A stretch of DNA of 64,000 nt from Planctomycetota bacterium (GTDB lineage Bacteria > Planctomycetota > PLA2 > JAEUHO01), in contig JADZCA010000117.1 in NCBI GenBank assembly GCA_020851795.1, forward strand, positions 91,111-155,110, read 5' to 3'. A program made the position numbers and the translations under genes. The notes beneath the pieces are model-generated. The model was not told where the DNA came from, searched no databases, and saw nothing but the letters and a program-made list of their open reading frames with translations. Shown here piece by piece: positions 54,385-62,629 of the stretch (the first letter of the stretch is position 1; the number at the start of each line of letters is the position of its first letter).

Positions 54385-54537
54385 GGATCGCTCCCGTCCC
54401 GGCACGAAGCACGCCGGGGGCCCGGAGTCTAGGAGGCCGTCCCCGCAATGCCCTGCTGCGGACGAACCGCTCCGGCCGCTCGGCGGGCCGCCCCCACAAG
54501 CCCGGCGGGGCGTCGTGCGCCCGGGCCCGACGGCGGG

Positions 54538-54822
54538 TCAGGACGGGTCGCGCAGCTCCGCGGCGAGGTCGCGCAGCTCCTGGACGTGCGCGTCGGCGAT
54601 GCGCTTGCCCTTCTTGGCGAGCTTCTCGGTGAGGCGGATCGTGAAGTCCTGCATCCGCTCGTGCGTCTCGGCCGAGCCGCCGACCAGGACGAAGTCGGTC
54701 CCCTTCGTGATCCGCGTGTGCCCGTCCTGGTTGTCGAGCCCGACGCCGAGCAGACCCGTCACCTCGCGCTTGCGGCGCGGCTTGCGGGGCTTCTTGCCTT
54801 CGTTGGGGACGGACGGGCTCAC
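54538..54822 (-). CDS. Small conserved-looking hypothetical protein
   Basis: 94 residues from GTG 54822, without a clear Shine-Dalgarno. A basic N-terminus (GKKPRKPRRKREV) leads into TGLLGVGLDNQDGHTRITKGTDFVLVGGSAETHERMQD, a well-formed strand/helix unit, then a Lys-rich helix. I do not recognise a named domain. The compact globular core and sensible composition support a real gene. Confidence 0.65.
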   Translation of the reverse strand: MSPSVPNEGKKPRKPRRKREVTGLLGVGLDNQDGHTRITKGTDFVLVGGSAETHERMQDFTIRLTEKLAKKGKRIADAHVQELRDLAAELRDPS

Positions 54823-55203
54823 GGGGGAGGAGCATACCGCACCCCGGAGCGCCGCGCCCGCCGTCCGAGCCGATCCCCGACGGGCGCGCGCCCGGCCCGG
54901 GCCCGCCGGGCGCCCGGGGCGCGGCTCACGTCGAGGACGCTGGCCCCGATGCCGGGCAGCCGACCGGCCGCGCGGCGTTCGGGCGCGCCGCGGCGGCGGC
55001 GAGGAGCCCGCCGAGCTCACCAAGGGCGAGGCCCGTCGTGCGCCGAACGCCGGTCAGGCCCCGGTCGGGCTCTCGGATTCGGCCCGGGCGTGCGTCGGAC
55101 GCGACGACGGCGTGTTCCGGCACCACGCCGCGCAGCGGACGACGCGTCGCGAAGCGCATCGAAGCGCCGATGGACCCGGCGGCACGCCCGAGCCGAGGGC
55201 GCT
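54823..55203. other. Intergenic region with dispersed 15-mer
   Basis: No supported gene. It contains the 15-mer GCCCGCCGAGCTCAC at 55006-55020, shared with the elements at 12998 and 41621 and, as at 41621, followed by an imperfect hairpin-rich stretch. It leads directly into the tRNA-Gly-like fragment at 55204. Confidence 0.4.
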
Positions 55204-55249
55204 GGCGCGGGCAAAGGGACGTGAACCCTCGACATTCACGTTGGGACGC
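55204..55249 (-). repeat. tRNA-Gly 3'-fragment A, degenerate
   Basis: A 46-nt block aligning to fragments B and C with about six mismatches. The T arm is recognisable (GGGTTCACGTCCC), but the anticodon stem no longer pairs. It is read on the minus strand, 3' end at the left. Confidence 0.75.
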
Positions 55250-55815
55250 GGACGGGCCACCGTCGCCGACCCCGACGGGGAACGGGGATGCGACGACTCG
55301 TGCATCCGCTGTGCTCGCCGCGGGCCCCGCCCCGCGACCCGTCCTTGCACGTCCCTGGACGATCGGCCGACGGCGCGGGCCCCGCGGACGGCTGCGGTGC
55401 CCCGCACCGCCGCCACCCGTGGCGGCCAGAGCGCGAGGCGAGGCCCGGGGCGGGACCTGGGCGTGACGATCCGCGTCGCGGCCGGGCGGGCGCCAAGGCG
55501 CGCGTCGAGGGCAGCGACAGCCGAGAGCGGACCGGGGCCACGTCGCTCGAGCCACCGCCGCGCGCCCCGTCCCGCTGCGAGCGGAGCTCGTCGCGGCCCC
55601 CATGGACGGCGACCACGCCGTGCGCGTCCTGCGCCTGCGGCGCGTTGTCGGAACGAGCCGCTCGTTGAGATCGCCGCGGAACCACCGCAAGCGCCGGGCC
55701 GGCGGCGCGTTCGGGTGCGCGGCGCTCAGCAAAGTCGGGAGTCGCCGCCGTGCCGATCGTCGCAACTCCTTCGGGTTCCCTGCGAAGTGCGGAGTCGCTC
55801 GCCCGCTGCAGCATA
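55204..55815. repeat. 0.6-kb direct repeat, left copy
   Basis: From the tRNA-Gly fragment rightwards this shares scattered long identities with 59953-60565. Shared landmarks are CCACCGTCGCC next to the tRNA block, CCTTGCACGTCCCT, CCGCCGCCACCCGTGG, CCGTCCCGCTGCG, CGCTCGTTGAGATCGCCG and CGGAGTCGCT. It overlaps the 3' end of the gene at 55726. No frame is convincingly conserved as a protein. Confidence 0.75.
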
Positions 55816-56478
55816 TGCTGTGAATTCGTGGAAGAAGTTGACACTTCCATTGGGGTACACTTCAAAGCCGGGAATTGGATCCGGGACAGGATAAACGAGA
55901 ATAGGACAGCATTCCTCCTCTCGCCCCCGATACGGGGGAAGCTTCGTGATAGGAACCAAGGGCTCACCGGGTGGAGGGGCGGTCGGAACGGGTGTTTCCG
56001 GCTTCGGCTCGCCCGTTGTCACAGGACCGCCACTGCCTGTCACCGCAAAGTGATCCATCCCGTCGAGCATGCTTCTGTGAGGCAGCGCAGCCGCCAGACC
56101 GCTCCCGTTCACGCCCTGCGAAATCAGGGTATACGCCTGTTGCGACCGCCAAATCATGGAGTTGATCGCTGTTGCGGAGGGGTCCGAGTCTCCCGCAGTC
56201 GCAAGTCGGACGGACTCGCCAATCGCAGCGGCACGCCAAAAAGGACCAAGTACCTGCTCGTTGATGGTCATACCCCACGACAGCGCCTGGAACGCGGGCG
56301 ACTGCGGATCAACATTGCCGCCGCACGTTCCGCAGGGCTTATCGTCGCTACAGGATCCACACTTGTGCGGATCATCGGGAGCACCGCCCGGCTTGACGCG
56401 TGACGCGCCCTCCATGTTCAGGGGTCCGAGGCCGAAAGTCTGCCGACGAGCATCCATGCGGGATCGGAGGGATTCCAT
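55726..56478 (-). CDS. Hypothetical protein with CxxC cluster, 3' end overwritten by repeat
   Basis: 250 residues from ATG with AGGAG 9 nt upstream. The DNA is lower in GC than the core genome. The N-terminal part has a Cys cluster (HKCGSCSDDKPCGTCGG) suited to zinc, then a helical region (WGMTINEQVLGPFWRAA) and a Pro-rich linker. The last 25 or so residues are encoded inside the left copy of the 0.6-kb repeat and look unnatural, so the original C-terminus may be lost. Not recognised; it may be co-transcribed with the gene at 56509, whose stop lies 30 nt upstream. Confidence 0.65.
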   Translation of the reverse strand: MESLRSRMDARRQTFGLGPLNMEGASRVKPGGAPDDPHKCGSCSDDKPCGTCGGNVDPQSPAFQALSWGMTINEQVLGPFWRAAAIGESVRLATAGDSDPSATAINSMIWRSQQAYTLISQGVNGSGLAAALPHRSMLDGMDHFAVTGSGGPVTTGEPKPETPVPTAPPPGEPLVPITKLPPYRGREEECCPILVYPVPDPIPGFEVYPNGSVNFFHEFTAYAAAGERLRTSQGTRRSCDDRHGGDSRLC

Positions 56479-56508
56479 GAAGGGCGCTCCTGCGTTCCGG
56501 GGGTTGCC

Positions 56509-56838
56509 CTAGTACGGACGCCACGCCGGAGCAAGGATGTTCGCGTAAACGGTGTCTTCAGGGTTCGCACCGTTGACCGTGAACGCAAGACGGACTTCTT
56601 CCTTGATGCCCGTCAGATTTGCCGAGTTTACCCCGACGGCCATTGTGCTGATGGACCCGAGGGTCGTAAACGTCAGGTCTTCGATGTTCTTGTGCTGAAT
56701 GGCGATCGTCATCGTGACGCCCACGTCGTTGTCGAAAACCTCGCACGCGAACTGTGCGCCCAGCCCGCCTCGGGGGAAAGTGGGGCTGTAGCGGGGGTTG
56801 CCGTTGCCGCGCCGGTAGTTGTCGCCGATGAACGCCAT
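56509..56838 (-). CDS. Small beta-rich hypothetical protein
   Basis: 109 residues from ATG 56838. It starts MAFIGDNYRRGNGNPRYSPTF and continues as alternating beta strands (FACEVFDNDVGVTMTIAIQ, STMAVGVNSANLTG), ending ILAPAWRPY, which suggests a small beta-sandwich. It resembles short planctomycete hypothetical proteins I have seen but cannot name. Possible roles such as surface or capsid-like structure are speculation. Confidence 0.6.
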   Translation of the reverse strand: MAFIGDNYRRGNGNPRYSPTFPRGGLGAQFACEVFDNDVGVTMTIAIQHKNIEDLTFTTLGSISTMAVGVNSANLTGIKEEVRLAFTVNGANPEDTVYANILAPAWRPY

Positions 56839-56954
56839 GTTGAGTCCATTTCCTGTCGCTGAGCGGCGTGAGGGAAAACTGACGGGCGGAGTCCAGCACC
56901 CCCGCGTCACTCTGATGTCACGGACCGCGCCAAGCCCTTCATTCCGCACATCTT

Positions 56955-57008
56955 GGAGCGGGCGAAGGGACTTGAACCCTCGACATTCAGCTTGGGAAGC
57001 TGACGCTC
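56955..57008 (-). repeat. tRNA-Gly 3'-fragment B
   Basis: Minus strand: GAGC of the D stem, anticodon arm TCAGC-TTCCCAA-GCTGA (anticodon CCC), T arm AGGG-TTCAAGT-CCCT and acceptor CGCCCGC-T, with CCA at 56954-56956. No D arm or standard 5' acceptor precedes it; an unrelated hairpin GCGCC-GGAT-GGCGC occupies that place. It is therefore a tRNA-Gly 3' half rather than an intact gene. Confidence 0.8.
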
Positions 57009-57407
57009 CACGGCGCCATCCGGCGCACCCACAAAGGGCTACGTCACCGACCATCCATCCGCTCCCCCGCCCGCTCCCCCGACCTGCGTCCTCTCTTTGC
57101 ACGTCCCTGCACGACCGCCGCACCGGCTGTCGGGAACTCGAACGGACCGCGCAGAGTTTCGTCACACGCAGCAGGGTTGCCCGCGCGAGATCCCTTGGTG
57201 AGTGGGCCTCCCCCCGGGTCCGAACGCCACGGGTATGACGCGCCATGAGCGCGGGGGATGCCAGCGCCACAATCCGACCATCACGCGTCCCTCATCGCGT
57301 CTTCATCGAGTTTCCCGTAGACGGCCCTTGCCAACCGTGTTTCGCTCCTCGGCAGGGGCACCGTCGCCCGGACAATGGGGGTCTCGCTCTCGCGCGGAGG
57401 AATCGTC
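57009..57407. other. Intergenic arm of module B-C
   Basis: No gene. The first 120 nt share with copies A and C the motif TTGCACGTCCCTGCACGA (57096-57113 region), a possible arm-type or promoter site. The rest is the upstream region of the Cys-rich gene. Confidence 0.45.
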
Positions 57408-57842
57408 ATGCGCCTCAACTTCGGTAGCATTCGATTGATTCAGTCGATCGCGGCGGCAGCGCTGCTGGTCGGAACCGCTGGTCTCGTGTTCGCGGGGCCG
57501 AACAAGCAGGGCTGCAACACGCGCCTGATCGTCTACTCGACCACGCCCGAGACGTACGGGCTGGAGTGCACGAACGTCTCGTGCGGCCACGCCTGCGCGC
57601 CCGTCACTCTGACGGACGGCGACTATGTCTGCTCGTGCGACGGGACCTCCACGAACCCGTCCTCTTACTACGACAGCGAGACGAGCTGCGTCGGCACCGT
57701 CCACGTGTCGGGGAGCTCGCAGGCCATATTCTGCCACCGCGACGCGTGCCCGAACCCGTGCGAGCCCGACAACACGACGTTTCAGGGCGGCGAGTATCGC
57801 GGCTGCAGGTGCCCGCAGGGGAGTGCGCCCCTCGAAATGTAG
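57408..57842 (+). CDS. Secreted cysteine-rich protein
   Basis: 144 residues from ATG 57408 with GGAGGAA 6 nt upstream. A signal peptide (LIQSIAAAALLVGTAGLVFA) is followed by about 100 residues containing 12 cysteines, with Asn/Thr/Ser-rich loops. The paired spacing suggests a disulfide-knotted extracellular protein. It sits 33 nt upstream of a membrane protein with a possible redox CxC motif, suggesting a joint function. Not recognised. Confidence 0.7.
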   Translation: MRLNFGSIRLIQSIAAAALLVGTAGLVFAGPNKQGCNTRLIVYSTTPETYGLECTNVSCGHACAPVTLTDGDYVCSCDGTSTNPSSYYDSETSCVGTVHVSGSSQAIFCHRDACPNPCEPDNTTFQGGEYRGCRCPQGSAPLEM

Positions 57843-57875
57843 TGGATGGTCGGCTCCATCTACAGGAGAGAGGTC

Positions 57876-59789
57876 GTGGCCACCCGCATCTTCGGAATGG
57901 TTCTCCTCGTGCTGGGAGCCGCGCGCCTCGCGTGGCCCCCGCCGACCGGCACTACCGCGGTGCACGCTGCGGCCGCAGCCGCGGAGGTCGCGATCGGACT
58001 CCTCTGCGCCCGCCGAGCCACCGCGCGACTAGGGCTTGGACTCGCGGTGACGATGCTGTCGAGCTTCGCAGTCTACAACCTCGTTCGAGTTGTTCAGGGC
58101 GGGGGAGCCCAGACGTGCGGCTGCCACGCTCGAATCTGGGACGCGACGCACTCCCAGACCTTGGTCTTCACGGGGGGCCTTCTGGCGTGGGCGACGTTCC
58201 TGGTGACGCGAGACTCGAGCCAGAAGGCCACCCGCAACACGAGGCTCATTCGCGTGGCTCCCGGTGCCGCCCTGCTCGTGGCGATCGCAGCCCTGCTCCT
58301 CCCTCCCCAAGAGCGAGAACTTCCGCCGCCGTCGGGGGACGGGAAGATCGATCAGAGCGCGCTGGTCCACTCCGGCAAGCCGTCGACGCTTCTCGCGCGA
58401 GGTGTGCCCCAACCGCCGCCTGAGCCCCCGCACGCCCCGGTCGTCCGGTCTCTCGAAGTCACCGCACGCACGCTGCGCGGCGAGACCATCGAGGGCGTCG
58501 CGGTCTGGTGGGAGGGCACAGGTCGCGCCGACGATCTCGCCAGCGCGACGGACGTAGCGGGCGTCGCAAGAGTCGGACGCCCGGATCGAGCGGGGCGGAT
58601 CGTCGGGCGGACGATCGAGGGCATCTGGGCGACGAGCGAAGTCGCCGCGGATGCGGCACGCGCAGAGCTCCGATTTGACGACTCAGTGAGCCTGCGCGGC
58701 ACGACCGTCGATCTGGACGGATCGCCGGTGGGCGGCATCTCGCTGCTGGTCCGCGGTCGGGGTAACGACACGTCCGACTCTCCGCGACCCGACTTCGCAG
58801 ACCGATACGAGCGTGCGTCGGTGAAGTCCGGTGCCGACGGCCGCTTCGAACTCCGCGGATTCAGCAGCGGACTGGTCACGATCGTGGCGACCGATCCGAG
58901 CGAGCGGGTCGTCGCTGACAACAACGGTGTCCTCGTGGTGAAGCTCCCAAGCGCCGACGTGTCTGTACGCGTCATGCCCGTCCGAGTTGTCTCCCTTCGG
59001 TTCGTGGACGCGGACAGCAGCGAGCCGGTAGCGCCGCCGTACGTCGTGCGAATGACCGGGCGCGAGGCGTCGGGCCTCTTAGGCGTGGTGGAGAACGCCA
59101 TGGACCGCGTGCTGCTTCACCTGCCCGCGAGTAGATTCCGCACTGGGTCGATCCTCTCGATCCGCGCGGGCGGCTTCGATCATCCGCCGCAAGACCGCTC
59201 GCTCGAGCTCACGGAGTCCGACGATCTCGCCGTGCCACTTCGCCGAGAGGTCTCCGGCCGTGCGGTCGGCAATCTCGAAATCGAACTCCCACGAGGCTTC
59301 GCCCGCGCGGGATCGTGGGACCTGCTCTACATGGCCCAGCCTGGCTCCAGAGCGGGCGTGCGCCGCACGATCCTCGAGTCCGACGGCAAGTGGGTGGTGC
59401 TGGACATGGCGGTTGGGCGCTATGACGTGTTCTACATGGGTAAGCGCATCGCGACCTCGGTCACGATATCCGAACACCAGACGACGCGGATCGCTGGCGA
59501 CTTCGGCGACTTCGCGCCGCTCCGCATCCGACCGCTCGTCGCCGGCTCGCCTGCGCGGGGGACGTTCCACGTCGCGGTCCACCCAGAGGGCGACGACATG
59601 TGGGGTAACTCGACGATCCGTGCGGACGACTCCGGAGTCCTCGCCGTGGGGTGGTTTCCAGTCGGCTCGGTCGACGTCACGCAGGTGTTTCGCTCGAACT
59701 TGCGCATCGAGTCCCCGGTCAGGTTTCAGCTCAGCAACGACGAGGTGCAGCGCGATCTCGTCGGTGACGTCAGCTTGATCCCGCAGTAG
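57876..59789 (+). CDS. MauE/DoxX-like membrane domain fused to regulatory-like beta domains
   Basis: 637 residues from GTG 57876, chosen because AGGAGAGAGG lies just upstream; ATG 57846 has none. Residues 5-142 form about four or five membrane helices with a conserved-looking CxC pair (TCGCH, Cys81/Cys83) at the end of one helix, as in MauE/DoxX redox-associated proteins. The rest is extracellular, with carboxypeptidase-regulatory-like modules (LRGTTVDLDGSPVGGISLLV, SGADGRFELRG). Its partner is probably the secreted Cys-rich protein encoded upstream (inference). Confidence 0.65.
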   Translation: MATRIFGMVLLVLGAARLAWPPPTGTTAVHAAAAAAEVAIGLLCARRATARLGLGLAVTMLSSFAVYNLVRVVQGGGAQTCGCHARIWDATHSQTLVFTGGLLAWATFLVTRDSSQKATRNTRLIRVAPGAALLVAIAALLLPPQERELPPPSGDGKIDQSALVHSGKPSTLLARGVPQPPPEPPHAPVVRSLEVTARTLRGETIEGVAVWWEGTGRADDLASATDVAGVARVGRPDRAGRIVGRTIEGIWATSEVAADAARAELRFDDSVSLRGTTVDLDGSPVGGISLLVRGRGNDTSDSPRPDFADRYERASVKSGADGRFELRGFSSGLVTIVATDPSERVVADNNGVLVVKLPSADVSVRVMPVRVVSLRFVDADSSEPVAPPYVVRMTGREASGLLGVVENAMDRVLLHLPASRFRTGSILSIRAGGFDHPPQDRSLELTESDDLAVPLRREVSGRAVGNLEIELPRGFARAGSWDLLYMAQPGSRAGVRRTILESDGKWVVLDMAVGRYDVFYMGKRIATSVTISEHQTTRIAGDFGDFAPLRIRPLVAGSPARGTFHVAVHPEGDDMWGNSTIRADDSGVLAVGWFPVGSVDVTQVFRSNLRIESPVRFQLSNDEVQRDLVGDVSLIPQ

Positions 59790-59952
59790 GCGGTCCAGTT
59801 CCGCGGCGAGCCCATCGACCCCGCGGCTCACTGCCCCGCGGAGCCGTCACGTCGCCCTCGGCAGGAAGGAGGATCCGTCCGCCTCGCGCCGTCCACCCCG
59901 CGCCGACGTCCCCGTCGTCGCCCAGCCGTGCCCGATGCGACCTGCGCCCCGT

Positions 59953-59998
59953 GGAGCGGGCGAAGGGACTTGAACCCTCGACATTCAGCTTGGGAAGC
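59953..59998 (-). repeat. tRNA-Gly 3'-fragment C
   Basis: 46 nt identical to fragment B. The anticodon stem TCGGC/GCTGA still pairs (one G-T), anticodon CCC; T arm and acceptor 3' strand are intact and CCA is encoded. The 5' half is replaced by a hairpin CCGTCG-GGGTTGG-CGACGG. Confidence 0.8.
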
Positions 59999-60565
59999 CG
60001 ACGGACCACCGTCGCCAACCCCGACGGTGCAAAGGGTTACGACGATCCGCGCATCCTCTGTGCTCGTCACTGGCCCTGCCCAGCGACACGTCCTTGCACG
60101 TCCCTGCACGATCGGACGCCGCAGAGGGCACCGCCGACGGCTTCGGTGTCCCGCAACCGCCGCCACCCGTGGCCGCCACAGCGCGCGGTAGGGCCCCGGT
60201 CCGGGACACGGGCGGGATGCTCGTCGCGGCCGGACGGGCGGCACGCGGCGGCTAGAAGTCGGCGACGGCAGTGAGCGGACGAGGTTCACCAAGCACGAAC
60301 GACCGCGGTACGCGCCGTCCCGCTGCGCGCGGAACTCGTCGCGGACCCGTGGACGGCGTCGAGGAGCTGCCCGTCCTGCGACTCCGACGCGCGGCCTGAA
60401 CGAACCGCTCGTTGAGATCGCCGTGAGGCCGAGGGAAGTGCCGGACCGGCGGTGCGCCCATGCACTTCGCGACCATCGAGTTCCGCGGCCAATGACCCGC
60501 TCGTTGGTGACGTCTGTTCGCCTCCTGATCGCCATGCGGAGTCGCTTGCCCGCCACAGCAGAAGT
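59953..60565. repeat. 0.6-kb direct repeat, right copy
   Basis: Counterpart of 55204-55815 in the same orientation, ending a few bases before the stop of the HEAT-repeat gene at 60571. No gene is supported inside it; open frames are arginine-rich and not conserved as proteins. Confidence 0.75.
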
Positions 60566-60570
60566 CGAGT

Positions 60571-62523
60571 TCAGCGGTTGGCCGGCCAACCGTCGATCTT
60601 AGTCCCGCGCTTCGAAAGCGCGGTGCGGGCACTCTCTCTGACGGCGACGTCGGAATCATACCTCGCCGCCGCAATGAGTTTCATGACCGTTGCAGGCCCG
60701 AACGATGGCCGCTTCGCCAAGACTGAACAGGCGAGCCGTCTCGAGAAGACTGGAGCCTCGCGATCCGATAGCGTAGTCCTAAGCGCTCCTTCGGCCATCG
60801 ACGTAAGCGCCCCATGGGCAGCCAGCACTGCGGCTGCGTGGGCCCGCAGTCGGGGACTGCTTCGCGCGACCAAGCAGCGCCGAATCGCGAGAATCTCGGG
60901 AGTATCCAGCGTGGTTAGCTCGCCCAATCCCTGAATCGCCGTGTAGGCGAGCGTAGACGAAGAGGACGCTGCCAAGAGCACTTCACGCACTGAACGATTG
61001 TGAACGGACATCTCAGCCAGTGCTCGCGCAGCACCGGCACGTACAGCCGCATCGCCATGCGTCAGCAAGCCACCGAGAACACGGGTCGCGTTCTCGGTGT
61101 GTCCGAGTCTCCGGATTGCGAATGCGACCTCCGGAATCTCAGGATCTGGCCTCTCTGCGGCATCCTCAAGATCAGGGAACAGGGATCCGAACGATTCGCC
61201 CGCGCCGGCAAGCGTCGTGATGACGGCGAACTTCTCGGCGAGAGAACCCGATTTGAGTAGCCGCCGCAACTCTCCGAGAAGTCGCTCGCTCGGAGCGTCG
61301 AGTCGAATCAGACAGCATGCCGCTTCAACGCGTCCCTTGAACCCATCGACGAAGGCCCAGTGCTCAACCGCCCCAGTCAGCACTCGCGCGTTCGCTCCGA
61401 GGGCACCCACTGCTCGCAGGTGGCCATCAGACGGACCAGCGCCGCTCGGATTGATGGCCCGAGCCAGCCACGAGAGCGCAATCTCACCGCGCCGGGAGAT
61501 CGCATCTACTGCAACGGCGACGACATCGGGGTCCGGATCGGTTAGCGCAAGCTCTAGACACTGACCGAACCCTGGATCGCCTGCGGAGTCCGTTGCGTCG
61601 AGAGCAAGCGCGACGGCTTCCTGCCGGAGACCGCTATCGCCTCTCCGTTCGGACAGCCACTTGGAGCAGTTGCGCAACACTTCGAGGCGGTCCTCGGGGG
61701 CCACGCCAATTGTTCGAAGACAGTGAACCGCAAGTTGTCGTCCGATCGGAGACTCGCTTGCGTCCGCGGCGCGTCGCAGGACGACCGAGGACAAGGGCCG
61801 CCCCATCGGTCCTAGGCAGGTAGATCCCAGAACCCCACTGATCCGCACTCGAGCATCGGGGTCGTCGAGAGCCTGACGGTAGATTCCGATGGCCTCCGGC
61901 GTCGCAACGCCGCGCCGCCCAAGCGCCTCGATGGCACTTACCCGAATGGCCCCGTCTGTTGATCTTCCCAACTTCGTCAGTGCGGCCTGCACAACCAACT
62001 CCAGGCTCGCGGAACGCACCGGAAGTTCCGAGAGTACGTCCAGCGCGTCAAATCGAAGCGCGTCTTCGCCGGGAGCTTTAGCGATCCCTGCGACAGCCTC
62101 CAATACGCCGGGGCTCTCTACCCACACTCTGGCAAGTCCCAAGAGCGCCCCACGCCGCACATTCACATCCGAGTCGAGGAGGGCCTTGCCGAGCCGACCC
62201 TCGGTGATTCCATGGGACTCTGCCGCGTCAAGAACCAATCCAGCAGCATCAGCCGCCTGGCCGCCAACAACGCCCAACAGTTCAAGAAACTGGGCATCGC
62301 TCAGAGCTGCGCCCGATGCCTCCAACTCAAGTGCAGCCACACCGACAACCCGTAGGTCGCGTGATCGGATCTGGCGCGCCATCTGCTCCCAGTTGAACGA
62401 AGCACCCTTTGGGTCCGCAACTGCGGCCCGCGAGTCGACGCATGAGAGGGTGAGCGCCAACAAGGCAAAGCCAGTGAGTCGCAGGCCGACACCCTGAACG
62501 AAGATGCTACGGAGCCTCGCCAC
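60571..62523 (-). CDS. Secreted HEAT-repeat protein
   Basis: 650 residues from GTG 62523 (GGAGCGG immediately upstream). A signal peptide (LTGFALLALTLSC...AAVA|DP) is followed by about 580 residues of HEAT-like helical pairs with motifs such as DSDVNVRRGALLGLARV, DPDARVRISGVLG, HGDAAVRAGAARALAEM and DSDVAVRESARTAL. HEAT scaffolds bind other proteins. GC is lower than in the core genome. It begins 106 nt downstream of the Rhs gene in the position usually held by an immunity gene, but its size and signal peptide are unusual for that role. Confidence 0.8.
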   Translation of the reverse strand: MARLRSIFVQGVGLRLTGFALLALTLSCVDSRAAVADPKGASFNWEQMARQIRSRDLRVVGVAALELEASGAALSDAQFLELLGVVGGQAADAAGLVLDAAESHGITEGRLGKALLDSDVNVRRGALLGLARVWVESPGVLEAVAGIAKAPGEDALRFDALDVLSELPVRSASLELVVQAALTKLGRSTDGAIRVSAIEALGRRGVATPEAIGIYRQALDDPDARVRISGVLGSTCLGPMGRPLSSVVLRRAADASESPIGRQLAVHCLRTIGVAPEDRLEVLRNCSKWLSERRGDSGLRQEAVALALDATDSAGDPGFGQCLELALTDPDPDVVAVAVDAISRRGEIALSWLARAINPSGAGPSDGHLRAVGALGANARVLTGAVEHWAFVDGFKGRVEAACCLIRLDAPSERLLGELRRLLKSGSLAEKFAVITTLAGAGESFGSLFPDLEDAAERPDPEIPEVAFAIRRLGHTENATRVLGGLLTHGDAAVRAGAARALAEMSVHNRSVREVLLAASSSSTLAYTAIQGLGELTTLDTPEILAIRRCLVARSSPRLRAHAAAVLAAHGALTSMAEGALRTTLSDREAPVFSRRLACSVLAKRPSFGPATVMKLIAAARYDSDVAVRESARTALSKRGTKIDGWPANR

Positions 62524-62629
62524 CCGCTCCGGCCAGGGACTAGCCGGCCGAGAGATCGGCAAGGCAGTCCGATGGCAGTCGACTGCTCGATCGGCACACG
62601 AACAAGTGGCTTTCGGTCCGACGCTCAAG

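Noticed and set aside
56950..57045. Intact tRNA-Gly(CCC) on the minus strand
   Set aside because: The 3' half is perfect, but a D arm cannot be formed and the only 5' acceptor candidate (GTGGGTG) needs two G-T pairs; copy C lacks even that. Treated as a 3' fragment.
59828..60674. Minus-strand open frames inside the right copy of the direct repeat
   Set aside because: Their translations are Arg-rich, pass through the tRNA-Gly block, and are not conserved in frame between the two repeat copies.
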